Positions 44,040-60,731 of a DNA stretch of 64,000 nt are shown one piece after another (the stretch's first letter is position 1; each line of letters opens with the position of its first letter). A model generated the notes under the pieces. It searched no databases. It was not told the origin of the DNA and was given only the letters and a program-made list of their open reading frames with translations. The DNA comes from Gemmata palustris (GTDB lineage: Bacteria > Planctomycetota > Planctomycetia > Gemmatales > Gemmataceae): contig NZ_JAGKQQ010000001.1 in NCBI RefSeq assembly GCF_017939745.1, forward strand, positions 3,596,001 to 3,660,000, given 5' to 3'. The translations under genes were made by a program, and so were the position numbers.

Positions 44040-44804
44040 ATGTCGCTCCCGATCTCGCGCCGGCAGTTCATCGGGCTATCGGTCACTGGTGCCCTCGGCG
44101 CGGGCGGGTACGGACTAGTCCGCGCCGTGCAGAAAGTCCGGGACGCCGCCCGCAGCACGTCGGACCTTTGAAACCTCAAGCAACTGGGGTTGGCGGTCGC
44201 CAACTACACAGACGCGAACGGGCACTTCCCACCTGCGTACACGCTCGGCCCGGACAAGAAACCGTGGCACAGTTGGCGCGTCCTCATCTTGCCGTACATC
44301 GAGCAAAACGGGCTCTTCGAGTCGTACCGGTTCAATGAGCCGTGGAACGGGCCGAACAACAGTCAGCTCGCGTTCCGAATACCAAAAACGCTCGTGTTCC
44401 ACGACACGAAACTCCCGACCACAACAACGAACTACCTCGCGGTCGTGGGCACGAATACGATGTGGCCGGGCACGAAGGGGCGCAAGCGCGAGGAGATCAA
44501 AGACGATACGAGCCAAACGATTCTGATCGCCGAGAACAACGGGCTCGGCGTCCACTGGATGGAACCACGCGACCTCACCTTCGACACGATGGACTTCCGC
44601 GTCGACACACCCGAAGGCGTGAGCAGTTGGTACAAAAAGCCCGGGGTCGTCACCACCGAAGGCTCGATCCTTCGTCTGTCTAAAGAAACCACACCCGAAG
44701 CACTCCGGGCCGCCCTCACCGTAAACGGGGGCGAGACGATCGCGCGGGACGCTGAAAACTGGACCGTCATCCCCGACGGGCGCGCCCGCGAGCGCAAGGA
44801 ATAA
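44040..44804 (+). pseudogene. DUF1559 family gene interrupted by an in-frame TGA
   Basis: From the ATG at 44040 the frame encodes SRRQFIGLSVTGALGAGGYG (a twin-arginine-like signal), then VQKVRDAARSTSDL, a TGA at 44169-44171 (codon 44), and NLKQLGLAVANYTDANGHFPPA to the stop at 44804. DUF1559 proteins normally read VQKVREAA...NLKQ-(I/L)-GLAL-NYHD without a gap, so one codon has been changed to stop. The rest looks sound: WHSWRVLILPYIEQ, TNYLAVVGTN and DTSQTILIAE. The intact downstream frame could start at a TTG at 44190 but would lose export. Probably a recent pseudogene; read-through or a sequencing error are alternatives. Confidence 0.7.
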
Positions 44805-44810
44805 CAGTTC

Positions 44811-46166
44811 TCACGTCGCGCCCAGCCCCGGGCCGTTGAGGATCGCGGTGTTCATTACGCCGTCCTTGATGGCGAACACCCCGGGGAACTTCAACTTCCA
44901 CGGTTCGTTCGCGGCGGGGCAATACTGGCGCCCGTTCGATTCGATCGCGGCCACGCCCGGAATGTGTGCGGCGATGCTCGCGGAATGAATCAGCGACGCC
45001 CCCACGCACGTCAGGTCTTGCACGCACCGGAACAGCCCGTACTTCTGCGCAGCCGCGGCGAGCAACAACGTCTGGGTTTGACCTTTGCACGCCTTGAACG
45101 CTACGCCGGTGTAGCCCATCTCCATCGCGAGCTTCAACGATTCGAGATCGAGCAGCGATTCGTCAATCACCACGGGCACTTCCTTCGCCACGGCGTGCAT
45201 CTTGTTCTCGGGGTGCGCCTTGAGGTCGCGCGCGGTCGGTTGCTCGATGTACTGGATGCGCTCAAACCCCTCTTGGCTCATGCCGATCTTGGCGAGCAAG
45301 ATGAAGTCGAGCAGGTAGTTCACGTCCTTGCACCGCTCGTTGAAGTCGAGCGAGTACCACCACTTCGACACGCCCCGCTTCCGCTGCACCTCCTGCGCGA
45401 CGCGGTGAACGGCCGCTACGCGATCCACGTCCCACCGCAAATCGTCACCGTTTAACTTGATCTTCAGGTGCGTGAGCCCGTCGCGCGCGATCCACTCCCC
45501 GAGGTGCTCGGGCAACCCGTCACCGACCGGGTTCGTCACGTCCGCGGGGGTCACGGGATCGAGCGCGCCGACGAGGTGGTACAGCGGCATCCCGGGCTTG
45601 GGTTCTCGGGTCACGAAATCGTTGAGGTGCAGGTTGTCGAACTCCGCGCCGAGGTAGTGATCGAGGTCGTTGGGCAGGAACTCCCGACTGTACGTGTGGA
45701 AGCAGTTCAGCCCGTGGAGCTTGCCGTAAGCGTCGTGAAGGGCCGCATCGAACGTGGACGCGACGACGAGCACGGCGAGCTTCGGCACCGGTTCCGGCCA
45801 CTGGTGCAGCGCGGTGAAGTCGTTCCCCGCGAGTAACAGTTCCGGTTCCAGCCGGTGCGTGATGTCGATCGGGTGGCCGCTCAGCCCGCACTGCTTGTAA
45901 TCGGCCGCGACCCGCGACGCCAGGTACCGCATCGCGCCGAGCGTCTGGTCGTAGGTGAGCACGCGCGACGGGAACGCCCACACGTTCCCGAGCGGCATCG
46001 AACCGGAGCCGATGGCGGTCTTCCCGGCCCCGCTCTCGACCTCCATTCGCACGTTCAGAATCGTCACCCGGTCGAGCGCGATGCCGCCGAACTTGATCGG
46101 CGAGCGGTAGCGGAAGTCCTCGTACTCGAAGTACACGTCGCGGATACGAATATCGGTGCTGCGCAC
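44811..46166 (-). CDS. mandelate racemase/muconate-lactonizing (enolase superfamily) enzyme
   Basis: 451 residues from a GTG at 46166 (VRSTDIRIRDVYFEYEDFRYR); the frame is open upstream without similarity. Enolase-superfamily active-site elements: the K-x-K of THLKIKLNG, then metal ligands Asp in YSLDFNERC, Glu in YIEQPTARD and Asp in VVIDESL, and a later Lys in AFKACKGQTQT. Such enzymes abstract a proton alpha to a carboxylate; here that could be racemisation, epimerisation or dehydration of a sugar acid or dipeptide. It is divergent from the methyltransferase gene and ends 6 bases after the DUF1559 gene. Confidence 0.85.
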   Translation of the reverse strand: MRSTDIRIRDVYFEYEDFRYRSPIKFGGIALDRVTILNVRMEVESGAGKTAIGSGSMPLGNVWAFPSRVLTYDQTLGAMRYLASRVAADYKQCGLSGHPIDITHRLEPELLLAGNDFTALHQWPEPVPKLAVLVVASTFDAALHDAYGKLHGLNCFHTYSREFLPNDLDHYLGAEFDNLHLNDFVTREPKPGMPLYHLVGALDPVTPADVTNPVGDGLPEHLGEWIARDGLTHLKIKLNGDDLRWDVDRVAAVHRVAQEVQRKRGVSKWWYSLDFNERCKDVNYLLDFILLAKIGMSQEGFERIQYIEQPTARDLKAHPENKMHAVAKEVPVVIDESLLDLESLKLAMEMGYTGVAFKACKGQTQTLLLAAAAQKYGLFRCVQDLTCVGASLIHSASIAAHIPGVAAIESNGRQYCPAANEPWKLKFPGVFAIKDGVMNTAILNGPGLGAT

Positions 46167-46268
46167 GTCACTGGCCCTTCGTCGTTGGTCCCGTGTACCG
46201 GAGGGAGGGGGGCCGGTACATTGCTCAGTATGCGCACGGACCGACCGCGGACAAAGGACTAATGGCCA

Positions 46269-47030
46269 ATGAGTGTTCCCGAGTGGCAACTTCCCCCGGG
46301 CGTGGACCGAGGATTGTGGGACTACTTCCACGCCGCCGACATGGTGGCGAACTACGACGAGCAGATGCGCGCCTCGCCGCTCGCGTCGGCGGACGTCGCG
46401 TTCTGCGAGCGGAGCTTCCCCGCCCCCGGAAAGCTCGTGGATTTGGGGTGCGGCACCGGGCGCCTGTGTTTGCACTTCGCGGCGAAGGGGTTCGACTGCG
46501 TCGGCGTGGATTTATCGGACGAAATGCTCGCGAAGGCCCGAGTGAACGCAACAGCCGCGAACGTTAACGTGGAATGGCGGAACGCGAACCTCGTCGATTT
46601 GTCCGCGCTACCCGAAGCGTCGTTCGATTTCGCGGCGTGCCTGTTCAGCACGCTCGGTATGGTTCGCGGCTCAGAAAACCGGGCAAAAGTGCTGGCGAAT
46701 GTGTTCCGCACACTGAAGCCCGGCGGCCGGTTCGTGCTGCACGTCCACAACCGCTGGTTCCGCGGGCTGGGGCTATCCCGGGTGTGCGGGCAGTTCTTTA
46801 GCACACTGTTCGGGCGCCCGTCCGCCGGCGACATCTCAATGTCGCAAGCCTACGGCGGCGCGCCGCTCACGCTGCACCACTTCATGAAGCGCGAGGCGGT
46901 CACGATGTTGTGGGAGGCGGGGTTCCGCACACTCGACGGCCTCCCGCTGACCATCGACGGGCGCCGCGCGGGCTGGCCCCGAGCGCTGCGGGCCTACGGC
47001 TGGCTGTTACTTGCGGAGCGGCCGGAGTGA
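46269..47030 (+). CDS. class I SAM-dependent methyltransferase
   Basis: 253 residues. Motif I LVDLGCGTGRLCLHFA near residue 57, CVGVDLSDEML (end of beta2), FDFAACLFSTLGMV (motif II region) and LKPGGRFVLHVHNRW (motif III). The C-terminal part has a cap-like insertion and LPLTIDGRRAGWPRALRAYGWLLLAE. The substrate cannot be predicted from sequence or neighbours. It is divergent from the enolase-superfamily gene, with about 100 bases between the two starts for promoters. Confidence 0.88.
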   Translation: MSVPEWQLPPGVDRGLWDYFHAADMVANYDEQMRASPLASADVAFCERSFPAPGKLVDLGCGTGRLCLHFAAKGFDCVGVDLSDEMLAKARVNATAANVNVEWRNANLVDLSALPEASFDFAACLFSTLGMVRGSENRAKVLANVFRTLKPGGRFVLHVHNRWFRGLGLSRVCGQFFSTLFGRPSAGDISMSQAYGGAPLTLHHFMKREAVTMLWEAGFRTLDGLPLTIDGRRAGWPRALRAYGWLLLAERPE

Positions 47031-47095
47031 GCGCAAACGCGAGACGGCAAATCGGTGTTCGCCTCTCTCGAAGGTGTTGTGGATTTGTGCTTTTG

Positions 47096-47157
47096 CTGGT
47101 GGCACAGGCCTCTGGCCTGTGGAGGCGCTCACACAGGCCAGAGGCCTGTGCCACCAG
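47096..47157. repeat. long perfect hairpin before fusA's 3' end
   Basis: Perfect 26-base arms at 47096-47121 and 47132-47157 with a 10-base loop (core GGCACAGGCCTCTGGCCTGT). It lies between the convergent methyltransferase and fusA genes and may stop both transcripts. No adjacent T-run is present. Confidence 0.8.
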
Positions 47158-47229
47158 ACCAAGAACCACAGTTACTCACAACCAAGCAGTAACCGGTTGC
47201 AGACGATCGCTACGTCGTATGACGTGAGA

Positions 47230-49347
47230 TTACTCGCCCATCAGTTGCCGCAGGACCGCGTCCGGGGCCGGTTCGTAGCTGTGCGGTTCCATGCCCATCG
47301 CGGCGCGGCCCTGACTCAAACTGCGCACCTCGTTCGCGTAGGTGAACAGTTCGCGCAGCGGAACGCGGGCGATGAGTTCCACCATGTCGCCATTGGGACT
47401 CATCTCCTGGGCGTCGATCTGCCCGCCGCGGCGCGTGAGGTCGCCGAGGATCGAGCCGACGAACTGGCTCGGCGTCGTCACCGTCACCTTCATGATCGGT
47501 TCGAGCAGTTGCACGTTCCCCTGCGTCGCTTCGCGGTACGCCTTGATCGCCGCCGCTACGAAGGCGTCTTCCGTGGACAGTTGCGGATCGAACTTCGCGT
47601 CCAGCATCCGGGCCTGGGCGTTCACCATCGGGTACCCGAGTTCGCCCGTCTGGAGCGAATCGAAGAGCGCCCGTTCTGCCGCCGCGAGGAACGCCACCGG
47701 GATCGGGTTCGCGTCCGTGTTCACGACGTTGAACACCGCGACCGGCTTGTCGGTCTTGAAGTTGGTGAACGACACCTTCAGTTCCGCGGACGCGGGCCGG
47801 TCGCCGAGCTTCTCGACCTTCGCGTCGACCGTCCGCGGGGCCTTCAGCATCTCGCGGAAGCTCACGCGCGGCGGGTACGCCCGTACCTTGAGCCGGAAGT
47901 CGCGCTCGAGCCGGTGGCGCTTCACTTCGAGGTGGAGCGTGCCCATCCCGCTCATCACGGTCTGCCCCTCGTTCACCTTCAGCTTGAACGTCGGGTCCTC
48001 GAGTTGCAGCACTTCGAGCGCGAGCGCGAGTTTGTCCTTGTCCGCGCCGCTCTCCGGCTCGATCGACTGGCTCACGACGGCTTCCGCGAACGTGATCGCT
48101 TCGAGCAGAATCGGGTGCGCGGTCTCGCACAGGGTGTCGCCCGTGACCGTGTCCTTCAGCCCCACGACGCACACGATGTCGCCCGCCGGTCCGTTCTCGA
48201 CCTCTTCGAGCCCGCGGGCCGGGTCCGCGTGGACGTGGAAGAGCTTCGCGACGTTCTCCTTGATGTCCTTGCCCGGGTTGTACGCCCGCATGTTCGGCTT
48301 CATCACGCCGGAGTACACGCGCACGAAGAACCGGTTGCCGTTCGGGTGCCAGGACGCCTTGAACACCAGCCCGCAGAACGGCTCCTTCGGGTCGGGCTTG
48401 CGCTTCTGCTCCTTGCCCTTCGGGTCGGTGCCGACCACGGCCGGCCGGTCGAGCGGGCTCGGCAGGTAGAGCGTGACCGCGTCGAGCAGCGGCTGAATGC
48501 CGATGTGCTCGCGCCCGCTCCCGGCGAGCACGGGGTAAATCGTGCGCGCGAGGCACTGCTCGCGGACGAGTTGCCGCACCTTCACCGGGTCCGGGTCCTT
48601 GCCGTCGAGGACCGCGGAGGTGATGAGATCCTTGTCGTCGTGTGCGGTGAGCGCGTCGAAGAGGCGCTCGCGGTACTCCTGGGCCTCGTCCAGGTTCTCT
48701 TCCGGGATGTCGGCCACGCGCACGGTCTTCCCGAGATCGCCCGCGTCGAAGAACTTGGCCTTCATCTCGATGAGGTCGATCACCCCGCTGAACGGCGTGC
48801 GACTGTCGGCCGCGCCCCCCGAGCCGATGGGGATGATGATCGGAACGGGCCGCCCCTGCTCTTCCGGGTTCGGCGTGAGCCGCGAGCGCACGGAATCGAG
48901 CGTGCGCGCGAAGTTCGCGCCCACGACGTCCATCTTGTTGACGAACACCATGCGCGGGACGCCGTACCGGTTCGCCTGGCGCCACACCGTTTCGGACTGC
49001 GCCTCGACGCCCTTCTGACCGTCGAACACGACCACCGCGCCGTCGAGCACGCGGAGCGAGCGCTCGACTTCCGCGGTGAAGTCGACGTGTCCCGGGGTGT
49101 CGATGAGGTTGATCGTGTGCCCGGCCCACTCGAACGGCACGCACGCGGAGTAGATCGTGATCCCGCGGGCCTGTTCTTCGGGGTCGTAATCGGTATCAGT
49201 CGTGCCCTCGTCGACGCCGCCGAGTTTGTGTTTGGCGGCGGCGTAGTACAGCAGGTGCTCGGTGGTCGTGGTCTTGCCCGCGTCGATGTGCGCGATGACC
49301 CCGAGGTTCCGCACGCGGGTCAGGTCAACACCCGTATTTTTGGCCAT
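47230..49347 (-). CDS. fusA: elongation factor G
   Basis: 705 residues. GTPase that moves tRNAs and mRNA through the ribosome after each peptide bond. G1 loop AHIDAGKTTTTE (19-30), G2 with the RGITI element, G3 DTPGHVDF, G4 VNKMD. Domains II-V follow in the usual order, including the FKVKVNEGQTV and GDLTRRGGQI segments. It lies directly after rpsG and rpsL on the same strand, the classical str operon order, although no tuf gene follows in this window. Divergence from the housekeeping sequence is not obvious, so it is probably the main EF-G rather than a paralogue. Confidence 0.96.
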   Translation of the reverse strand: MAKNTGVDLTRVRNLGVIAHIDAGKTTTTEHLLYYAAAKHKLGGVDEGTTDTDYDPEEQARGITIYSACVPFEWAGHTINLIDTPGHVDFTAEVERSLRVLDGAVVVFDGQKGVEAQSETVWRQANRYGVPRMVFVNKMDVVGANFARTLDSVRSRLTPNPEEQGRPVPIIIPIGSGGAADSRTPFSGVIDLIEMKAKFFDAGDLGKTVRVADIPEENLDEAQEYRERLFDALTAHDDKDLITSAVLDGKDPDPVKVRQLVREQCLARTIYPVLAGSGREHIGIQPLLDAVTLYLPSPLDRPAVVGTDPKGKEQKRKPDPKEPFCGLVFKASWHPNGNRFFVRVYSGVMKPNMRAYNPGKDIKENVAKLFHVHADPARGLEEVENGPAGDIVCVVGLKDTVTGDTLCETAHPILLEAITFAEAVVSQSIEPESGADKDKLALALEVLQLEDPTFKLKVNEGQTVMSGMGTLHLEVKRHRLERDFRLKVRAYPPRVSFREMLKAPRTVDAKVEKLGDRPASAELKVSFTNFKTDKPVAVFNVVNTDANPIPVAFLAAAERALFDSLQTGELGYPMVNAQARMLDAKFDPQLSTEDAFVAAAIKAYREATQGNVQLLEPIMKVTVTTPSQFVGSILGDLTRRGGQIDAQEMSPNGDMVELIARVPLRELFTYANEVRSLSQGRAAMGMEPHSYEPAPDAVLRQLMGE

Positions 49348-49414
49348 GACAGCACCCGTGTTCGGTTCTCAGTGCCCAGTTCTCAGTTTACGGAGCCACA
49401 GCGGACAAAAGGAA

Positions 49415-49462
49415 AGTGGTCAGTGGTCGGCACCGGGTTCGCGGCACCGTCCACTGACCACT
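49415..49462. repeat. inverted repeat between fusA and rpsG
   Basis: Arms AGTGGTCAGTGG (49415-49426) and CCACTGACCACT (49451-49462) are perfect reverse complements, and TCGGCACCGG/GCGGCACCG inside extends partial pairing. It sits in the 133-base gap between rpsG and fusA. The upstream part of this gap also holds a GTTCTCAGTGCCCAGTTCTC near-tandem repeat. Confidence 0.6.
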
Positions 49463-49480
49463 GATAGCTGGCCCCGCAGA

Positions 49481-49957
49481 TTACCAAGCGAAGTGGCTGA
49501 ACGCCTTGTTCGCTTCGGCCATCTTGATGGTCTGTTCGCGCTTGCTCATCGCTTCGCCCTGGCGCTGGTAGGCGGCCATGAGTTCTTCGGCGAGCCGCAG
49601 GTGCGTGGGGCGGCCCGCTTTCGCGCGGATCGCCGACAGGATCCAACGGATCGCGAGGCTCTCGGCCCGCTTCGGCTTCACCTGCATCGGCACCTGGTAG
49701 TTGGCCCCGCCGACGCGCCGCGAGCGCACCTCGAGCGACGGCTTGACGTTACCCAGGGCCTCGGTGAACACCTGGATCGGGTCGGCGTCCGGCATGCGCT
49801 TCTTGATCTGGTCGAGCGCGTCGTAGACCACCCGCGTCGCGACGGACTTCTTGCCGTCGTGCATCAGGCAGTTGATGAACTTGCTCAACAGGAGCGACCC
49901 GTAGCGGGTGTCCGGGGCGAGTTTGTCGTAGCTGGCCGTGCGTGTTTTGGAGCCCAT
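49481..49957 (-). CDS. rpsG: 30S ribosomal protein S7
   Basis: 158 residues from the ATG at 49957 (MGSKTRTASYDKLAPDTRYGS). S7 nucleates assembly of the 30S head and lines the E site. Recognisable elements: FINCLMHDGKKSVATRVVYDAL, VKPSLEVRSRRVGGANYQVP, and RAKAGRPTHLRLAEELM. The N-terminus is longer than the E. coli form by a few residues before the usual R-x-x-x-D-P. GAGAAG lies upstream of the ATG. It is between rpsL and fusA as in the str operon. Confidence 0.95.
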   Translation of the reverse strand: MGSKTRTASYDKLAPDTRYGSLLLSKFINCLMHDGKKSVATRVVYDALDQIKKRMPDADPIQVFTEALGNVKPSLEVRSRRVGGANYQVPMQVKPKRAESLAIRWILSAIRAKAGRPTHLRLAEELMAAYQRQGEAMSKREQTIKMAEANKAFSHFAW

Positions 49958-49970
49958 TATCTTCTCAGTT

Positions 49971-50069
49971 GTAGGGTGGGTCGAGGCGAGTCTTCGAGCC
50001 GAAGGCCCACCGATCCACGTCAACGGTTCTGGTGGGCCTTCGCCGCAAAGCCGGCTCGACCCACCCTAC
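49971..50069. repeat. palindromic element between rpsL and rpsG
   Basis: Outer arms GTAGGGTGGGTCGAG (49971-49985) and its perfect complement (50055-50069), with inner arms CGAAGGCCCACC (50000-50011) and GGTGGGCCTTCG (50031-50042). It fills nearly all of the 117-base gap between rpsL and rpsG, within what should be one transcript. It must therefore be compatible with read-through or be a processing site. Confidence 0.8.
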
Positions 50070-50074
50070 CGCAG

Positions 50075-50449
50075 TTACTTGCCTTCCTTCTTCGTGCCGT
50101 ACTTCGAGCGGGCCTGCTTACGGTCCTGCACGCCCTGCGAGTCGAGCACGCCGCGGACGATGTGGTACCGGACGCCCGGCAAGTCGCGGACGCGCCCGCC
50201 GCGGACGAGCACGATCGAGTGCTCTTGCAGGTTGTGCCCCTCACCGGGGATGTACGCGGTGACTTCGATCCCGTTGGACAGGCGCACGCGGGCCACCTTC
50301 CGGAGGGCCGAGTTCGGCTTCTTCGGGGTCATCGTCTTGACGACGGTACACACGCCGCGCCTCTGCGGGCACCCCTGAATGGCCGGGTGCTTCGGCTTCG
50401 ACCGCTGCGGAACCCGCGGGGATTTAATCAACTGGTTGATCGTCGGCAT
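50075..50449 (-). CDS. rpsL: 30S ribosomal protein S12
   Basis: 124 residues from the ATG at 50449 ([12 protein letters not shown]), the normal length and start. S12 acts in decoding fidelity. Highly conserved segments are [24 protein letters not shown]-type (the streptomycin-resistance lysine region, K43-equivalent, in [11 protein letters not shown]) and [27 protein letters not shown] with the second conserved lysine region nearby. The wild-type Lys in TPKKPNS suggests streptomycin sensitivity at this site. First gene of the str-type block after rpoC. Confidence 0.96.
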   Translation of the reverse strand: MPTINQLIKSPRVPQRSKPKHPAIQGCPQRRGVCTVVKTMTPKKPNSALRKVARVRLSNGIEVTAYIPGEGHNLQEHSIVLVRGGRVRDLPGVRYHIVRGVLDSQGVQDRKQARSKYGTKKEGK

Positions 50450-50552
50450 TCGTCTGGTCCTGTTCAACCGTCGGCGGCGGCCGAACGGGAATAAGTATGT
50501 TAGTGTCCCGCCCGCGAGCGGGAAGTCCCCCACTCAAAAAAGCGCGAAACGA

Positions 50553-50632
50553 GGAGTTCGGAACGCGGAACGAATGAGGCACACGTCGGCGAACGTTTTG
50601 TCTCCAGTTCCGCGTTCCGCGATCCGAACTCC
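50553..50632. repeat. imperfect inverted repeat between rpoC and rpsL
   Basis: GGAGTTCGGAACGCGGAACG (50553-50572) and the roughly complementary 50611-50632 (CGTTCCGCG..CGAACTCC) pair with a few mismatches. The pair lies in the 196-base gap between rpsL and rpoC on the minus-strand block. There is no T-run, so termination is not evident. The repeat may separate the rpoBC and str units or be neutral. Confidence 0.55.
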
Positions 50633-50645
50633 CCGTTCCTCAAGA

Positions 50646-55040
<4,395 letters not shown>

Positions 55041-55083
55041 ATCGAATCCCCTTTGCGGCAGGAGGTCGCGTTCTGTACCCAAA

Positions 55084-55188
55084 CCCGGGGCGCGGCCCCG
55101 GGCTGAGAAATCGCGGGCTTACAGCCCGCACCGGCGTATTTTTAGGCCCGAAGGGGCGAGGCTCCTCGGCCCGGGGCAGCGCCCCGGG
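55084..55188. repeat. two REP-type palindromes between rpoB and rpoC
   Basis: CCCGGGGCGCGGCCCCGGG at 55084-55102 and CCCGGGGCAGCGCCCCGGG at 55170-55188. The first is flanked by GGCTGAGAAATCGCG, which in reverse complement matches the GCGATT(C/T)CTCAG flank of the REPs near the transposase (40290-40302, 41020-41030). A hairpin GCGGGCT/AGCCCGC lies between at 55113-55128. Both are inside the spacer of an essential two-gene unit. Confidence 0.75.
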
Positions 55189-55197
55189 CACCCGTGG

Positions 55198-58962
<3,765 letters not shown>

Positions 58963-59465
58963 CGGTGTGCTCCTTACCCAGGTTGAAACGATGGCGCGAC
59001 GTATGGGCCACCGTCGCCCCTGGTGGCAACGGGCCTTGCGTCGTTGAGCAGCGGGCGTTATTGAATGACGATGTAGGCGACCCCGGCGCGCGTCGCGCCT
59101 ATTGGGGGCACAAAAAACACGACTCCCCCATACAGACCCGCCACAGTAGCTGTCGGGTTCGGATGAGGGATGTCAACGGGCATCGGCATGGTGTTGAATC
59201 GAGAAGGTACGACACATCGGAGCGAGTGGGTTGTGTGCATTTTCACCACTGGCTACGCGGAATCGCCCCACTTCACCCGCTTCCTGCACATCATGTGAAG
59301 AAGAGAGAGCGGAGCGGGAACGCTAGGGTCGTAACAGAGCGAAAGCGGGAAACCCGCTGTAAAATAATAATACCCAGGCGGGACCGAAAAGTCACCCCAC
59401 CTGGGCATTTTTTTTGCAGTCTACCAAAAACGCCCAGTCTTTACAGACGGAACGCTGGTTCATAC
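58963..59465. other. 503-base gap between rplL and rpoB
   Basis: No gene is supported. A 63-codon minus-strand frame at 59058-59249 exists, but nothing else backs it. The part next to rplL has a small hairpin (AGCGGGAAACCCGCT, 59343-59357) and a two-way terminator (listed separately). The rest, up to the rpoB start, would hold a promoter for rpoBC if the terminator is effective, but no clear -35/-10 pair was recognised. Confidence 0.5.
59373..59413. terminator. two-way intrinsic terminator between rplL and rpoB
   Basis: A stem CCCAGGCGGG (59373-59382) / CCCACCTGGG (59396-59405), with one non-Watson-Crick position, has a 13-base loop. On the plus strand a run of eight T follows; on the minus strand (the gene strand) TATTATTATTTT follows. 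On the minus-strand RNA the odd pair becomes G-U, so the stem is stronger for transcripts coming from rplL. It probably ends or reduces the rplJL message before rpoB. Confidence 0.75.
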
Positions 59466-59849
59466 TCAGCCGGCCGGCTTGATGGTGACCTTCGCGCCGG
59501 TTTCTTCCAGCTTCTTCTTCACATCTTCAGCGGTCTTCTTGTCGACGTTTTCCTTGATGGACTTCGGCGCGCCTTCGACGGTCGCCTTGGCTTCACCCAG
59601 GCCCTGGCCGGTCAGCTCGCGGACGACCTTGATCGTCTTCACCTTGTCGGCGAAGCTCTCGAGGATCACGTTGAACTCGGTCGGCTCTTCCTTCTTGGCT
59701 TCAGGAGCAACCGCCGGACCCGCCGCCATCATAACGCCGCCAGCGGCCGGCTCGATGCCGTACTTGTCCTTGAGCAGGTTCTTCAGCTCAACGGCTTGAA
59801 TGAGGGTCAGACCGGCGAGTTGTTCACCAAGTTCAGCAATGCTAGCCAT
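59466..59849 (-). CDS. rplL: 50S ribosomal protein L7/L12
   Basis: 127 residues. Forms the flexible ribosomal stalk that recruits translation GTPases. N-terminal dimerisation part (ELGEQLAGLTLIQAVELKNLL), an Ala/Pro hinge, and the C-terminal factor-binding domain EFNVILESFADKVKTIKVVRELTGQGLGEAKATVEGAP-type sequence with the conserved Lys and Gly-Leu-Gly-Glu-Ala-Lys. It follows rplJ by 186 bases that include REP-like hairpins, and precedes the terminator and rpoB. Confidence 0.97.
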   Translation of the reverse strand: MASIAELGEQLAGLTLIQAVELKNLLKDKYGIEPAAGGVMMAAGPAVAPEAKKEEPTEFNVILESFADKVKTIKVVRELTGQGLGEAKATVEGAPKSIKENVDKKTAEDVKKKLEETGAKVTIKPAG

Positions 59850-59923
59850 GATTAGAGTTCCTTTTAAAAAGCTGCGCCGGGTGAAGCAATCCGGCTAGGA
59901 GCGTAATAGCTGGTCGGGTTAAA

Positions 59924-60004
59924 GCCCGGCATTTCCGGGCCGCGGAATCGGACCTCGAAAGGTCGCGATCCGCTCAATTTCTCAGTCCGGGGCACCGCCC
60001 CGGA
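59924..60004. repeat. hairpin and REP-type palindrome between rplJ and rplL
   Basis: A hairpin GCCCGG/CCGGGC (59924-59940) and a REP-type palindrome TCCGGGGCACCGCCCCGGA (59986-60004) preceded by TTTCTCAG. That flank matches the REP family near the transposase and between rpoB and rpoC. It is a third REP inside the ribosomal/RNA polymerase block. Confidence 0.7.
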
Positions 60005-60035
60005 TAACAACAGACGCCAGAACCGGCGAGCGGGT

Positions 60036-60593
60036 TCAACCCGCGGCAGGAGCCGGAGCACCTTCCGCGGCGGCCGGAACCTTGTCTTCGATGGTCTTGA
60101 GGATACTGGCCAGTTGCGCACCCGGAGCATCCAGGGCGCCCGCGAGCGCGGACCCGGGGGCCAGGATCGCGGACACGAGGCTGGCGATCGCCTCTTGCTT
60201 GGTCGGGATCTTCTTGGCTTCTTCGAGCGTGACCGGCGTGCCGTCCGCGACCGCAGTCTTTTCCTTGATCTTGGCCGGCAGCTTCGGGTCCGGGCGGAGC
60301 TGTTTCAGCACCGTATCGACGGCGGTACTGAGCGCCTTCACGCTGTCCGCGCCCCAACAGAGGAGCGTCGGGCCGGAGCCCGTTTCGACCGTAATGCCGT
60401 TCTCGCCGAACACCTTCTTGACGAAGCTGTTCTTGACCATCTTCACGCGAACTTTCTTGTCGCGCAGACCCTTCCGCAGCGTGTAGTCCGCGGCCGAATC
60501 GAGCTTCAGCGGCTCGAGCAGGACGAAGTCCCGCACGCCCTCGAACGTCTTGCGGAGGTCGTTCAGTTCCAGCTCTTTGATCTTCTTGCTCAT
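60036..60593 (-). CDS. rplJ: 50S ribosomal protein L10
   Basis: 185 residues. L10 anchors L7/L12 dimers to the large subunit and often represses its own operon. N-terminal RNA-binding domain (ELELNDLRKTFEGVRDFVLLEPLKLD), then LRKGLRDKKVRVKMVKNSFVKKVF, and a C-terminal helix that binds L12 (ASILKTIEDKVPA) followed by an Ala/Pro tail. Normal length. The 138-base gap before it has a GGGGCCG/CGGCCCC hairpin (60664-60683) that could be part of an L10 leader. Confidence 0.95.
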   Translation of the reverse strand: MSKKIKELELNDLRKTFEGVRDFVLLEPLKLDSAADYTLRKGLRDKKVRVKMVKNSFVKKVFGENGITVETGSGPTLLCWGADSVKALSTAVDTVLKQLRPDPKLPAKIKEKTAVADGTPVTLEEAKKIPTKQEAIASLVSAILAPGSALAGALDAPGAQLASILKTIEDKVPAAAEGAPAPAAG

Positions 60594-60731
60594 CGCGTCG
60601 GCTCGTGTTTGGTGTTTAGTGGTGGGTGTTTAGCCTCAGCGGTTCGCATTTGGGAGCGTCCACGGGGCCGAAAACCCGGCCCCGAACCTCTTCCCGAACA
60701 CGAAGCACCAAGCACTAAACGCGAACACAAC

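Noticed and set aside
44169-44171. TGA as a selenocysteine codon in the DUF1559 gene
   Set aside because: DUF1559 proteins are pilin-like/structural with no redox residue at this place, and no convincing SECIS-like hairpin directly after the TGA was seen.
59058-59249. 63-codon minus-strand frame between rplL and rpoB
   Set aside because: No ribosome site, no recognised motif, and the gap behaves as a leader/terminator region; too little to call a gene.
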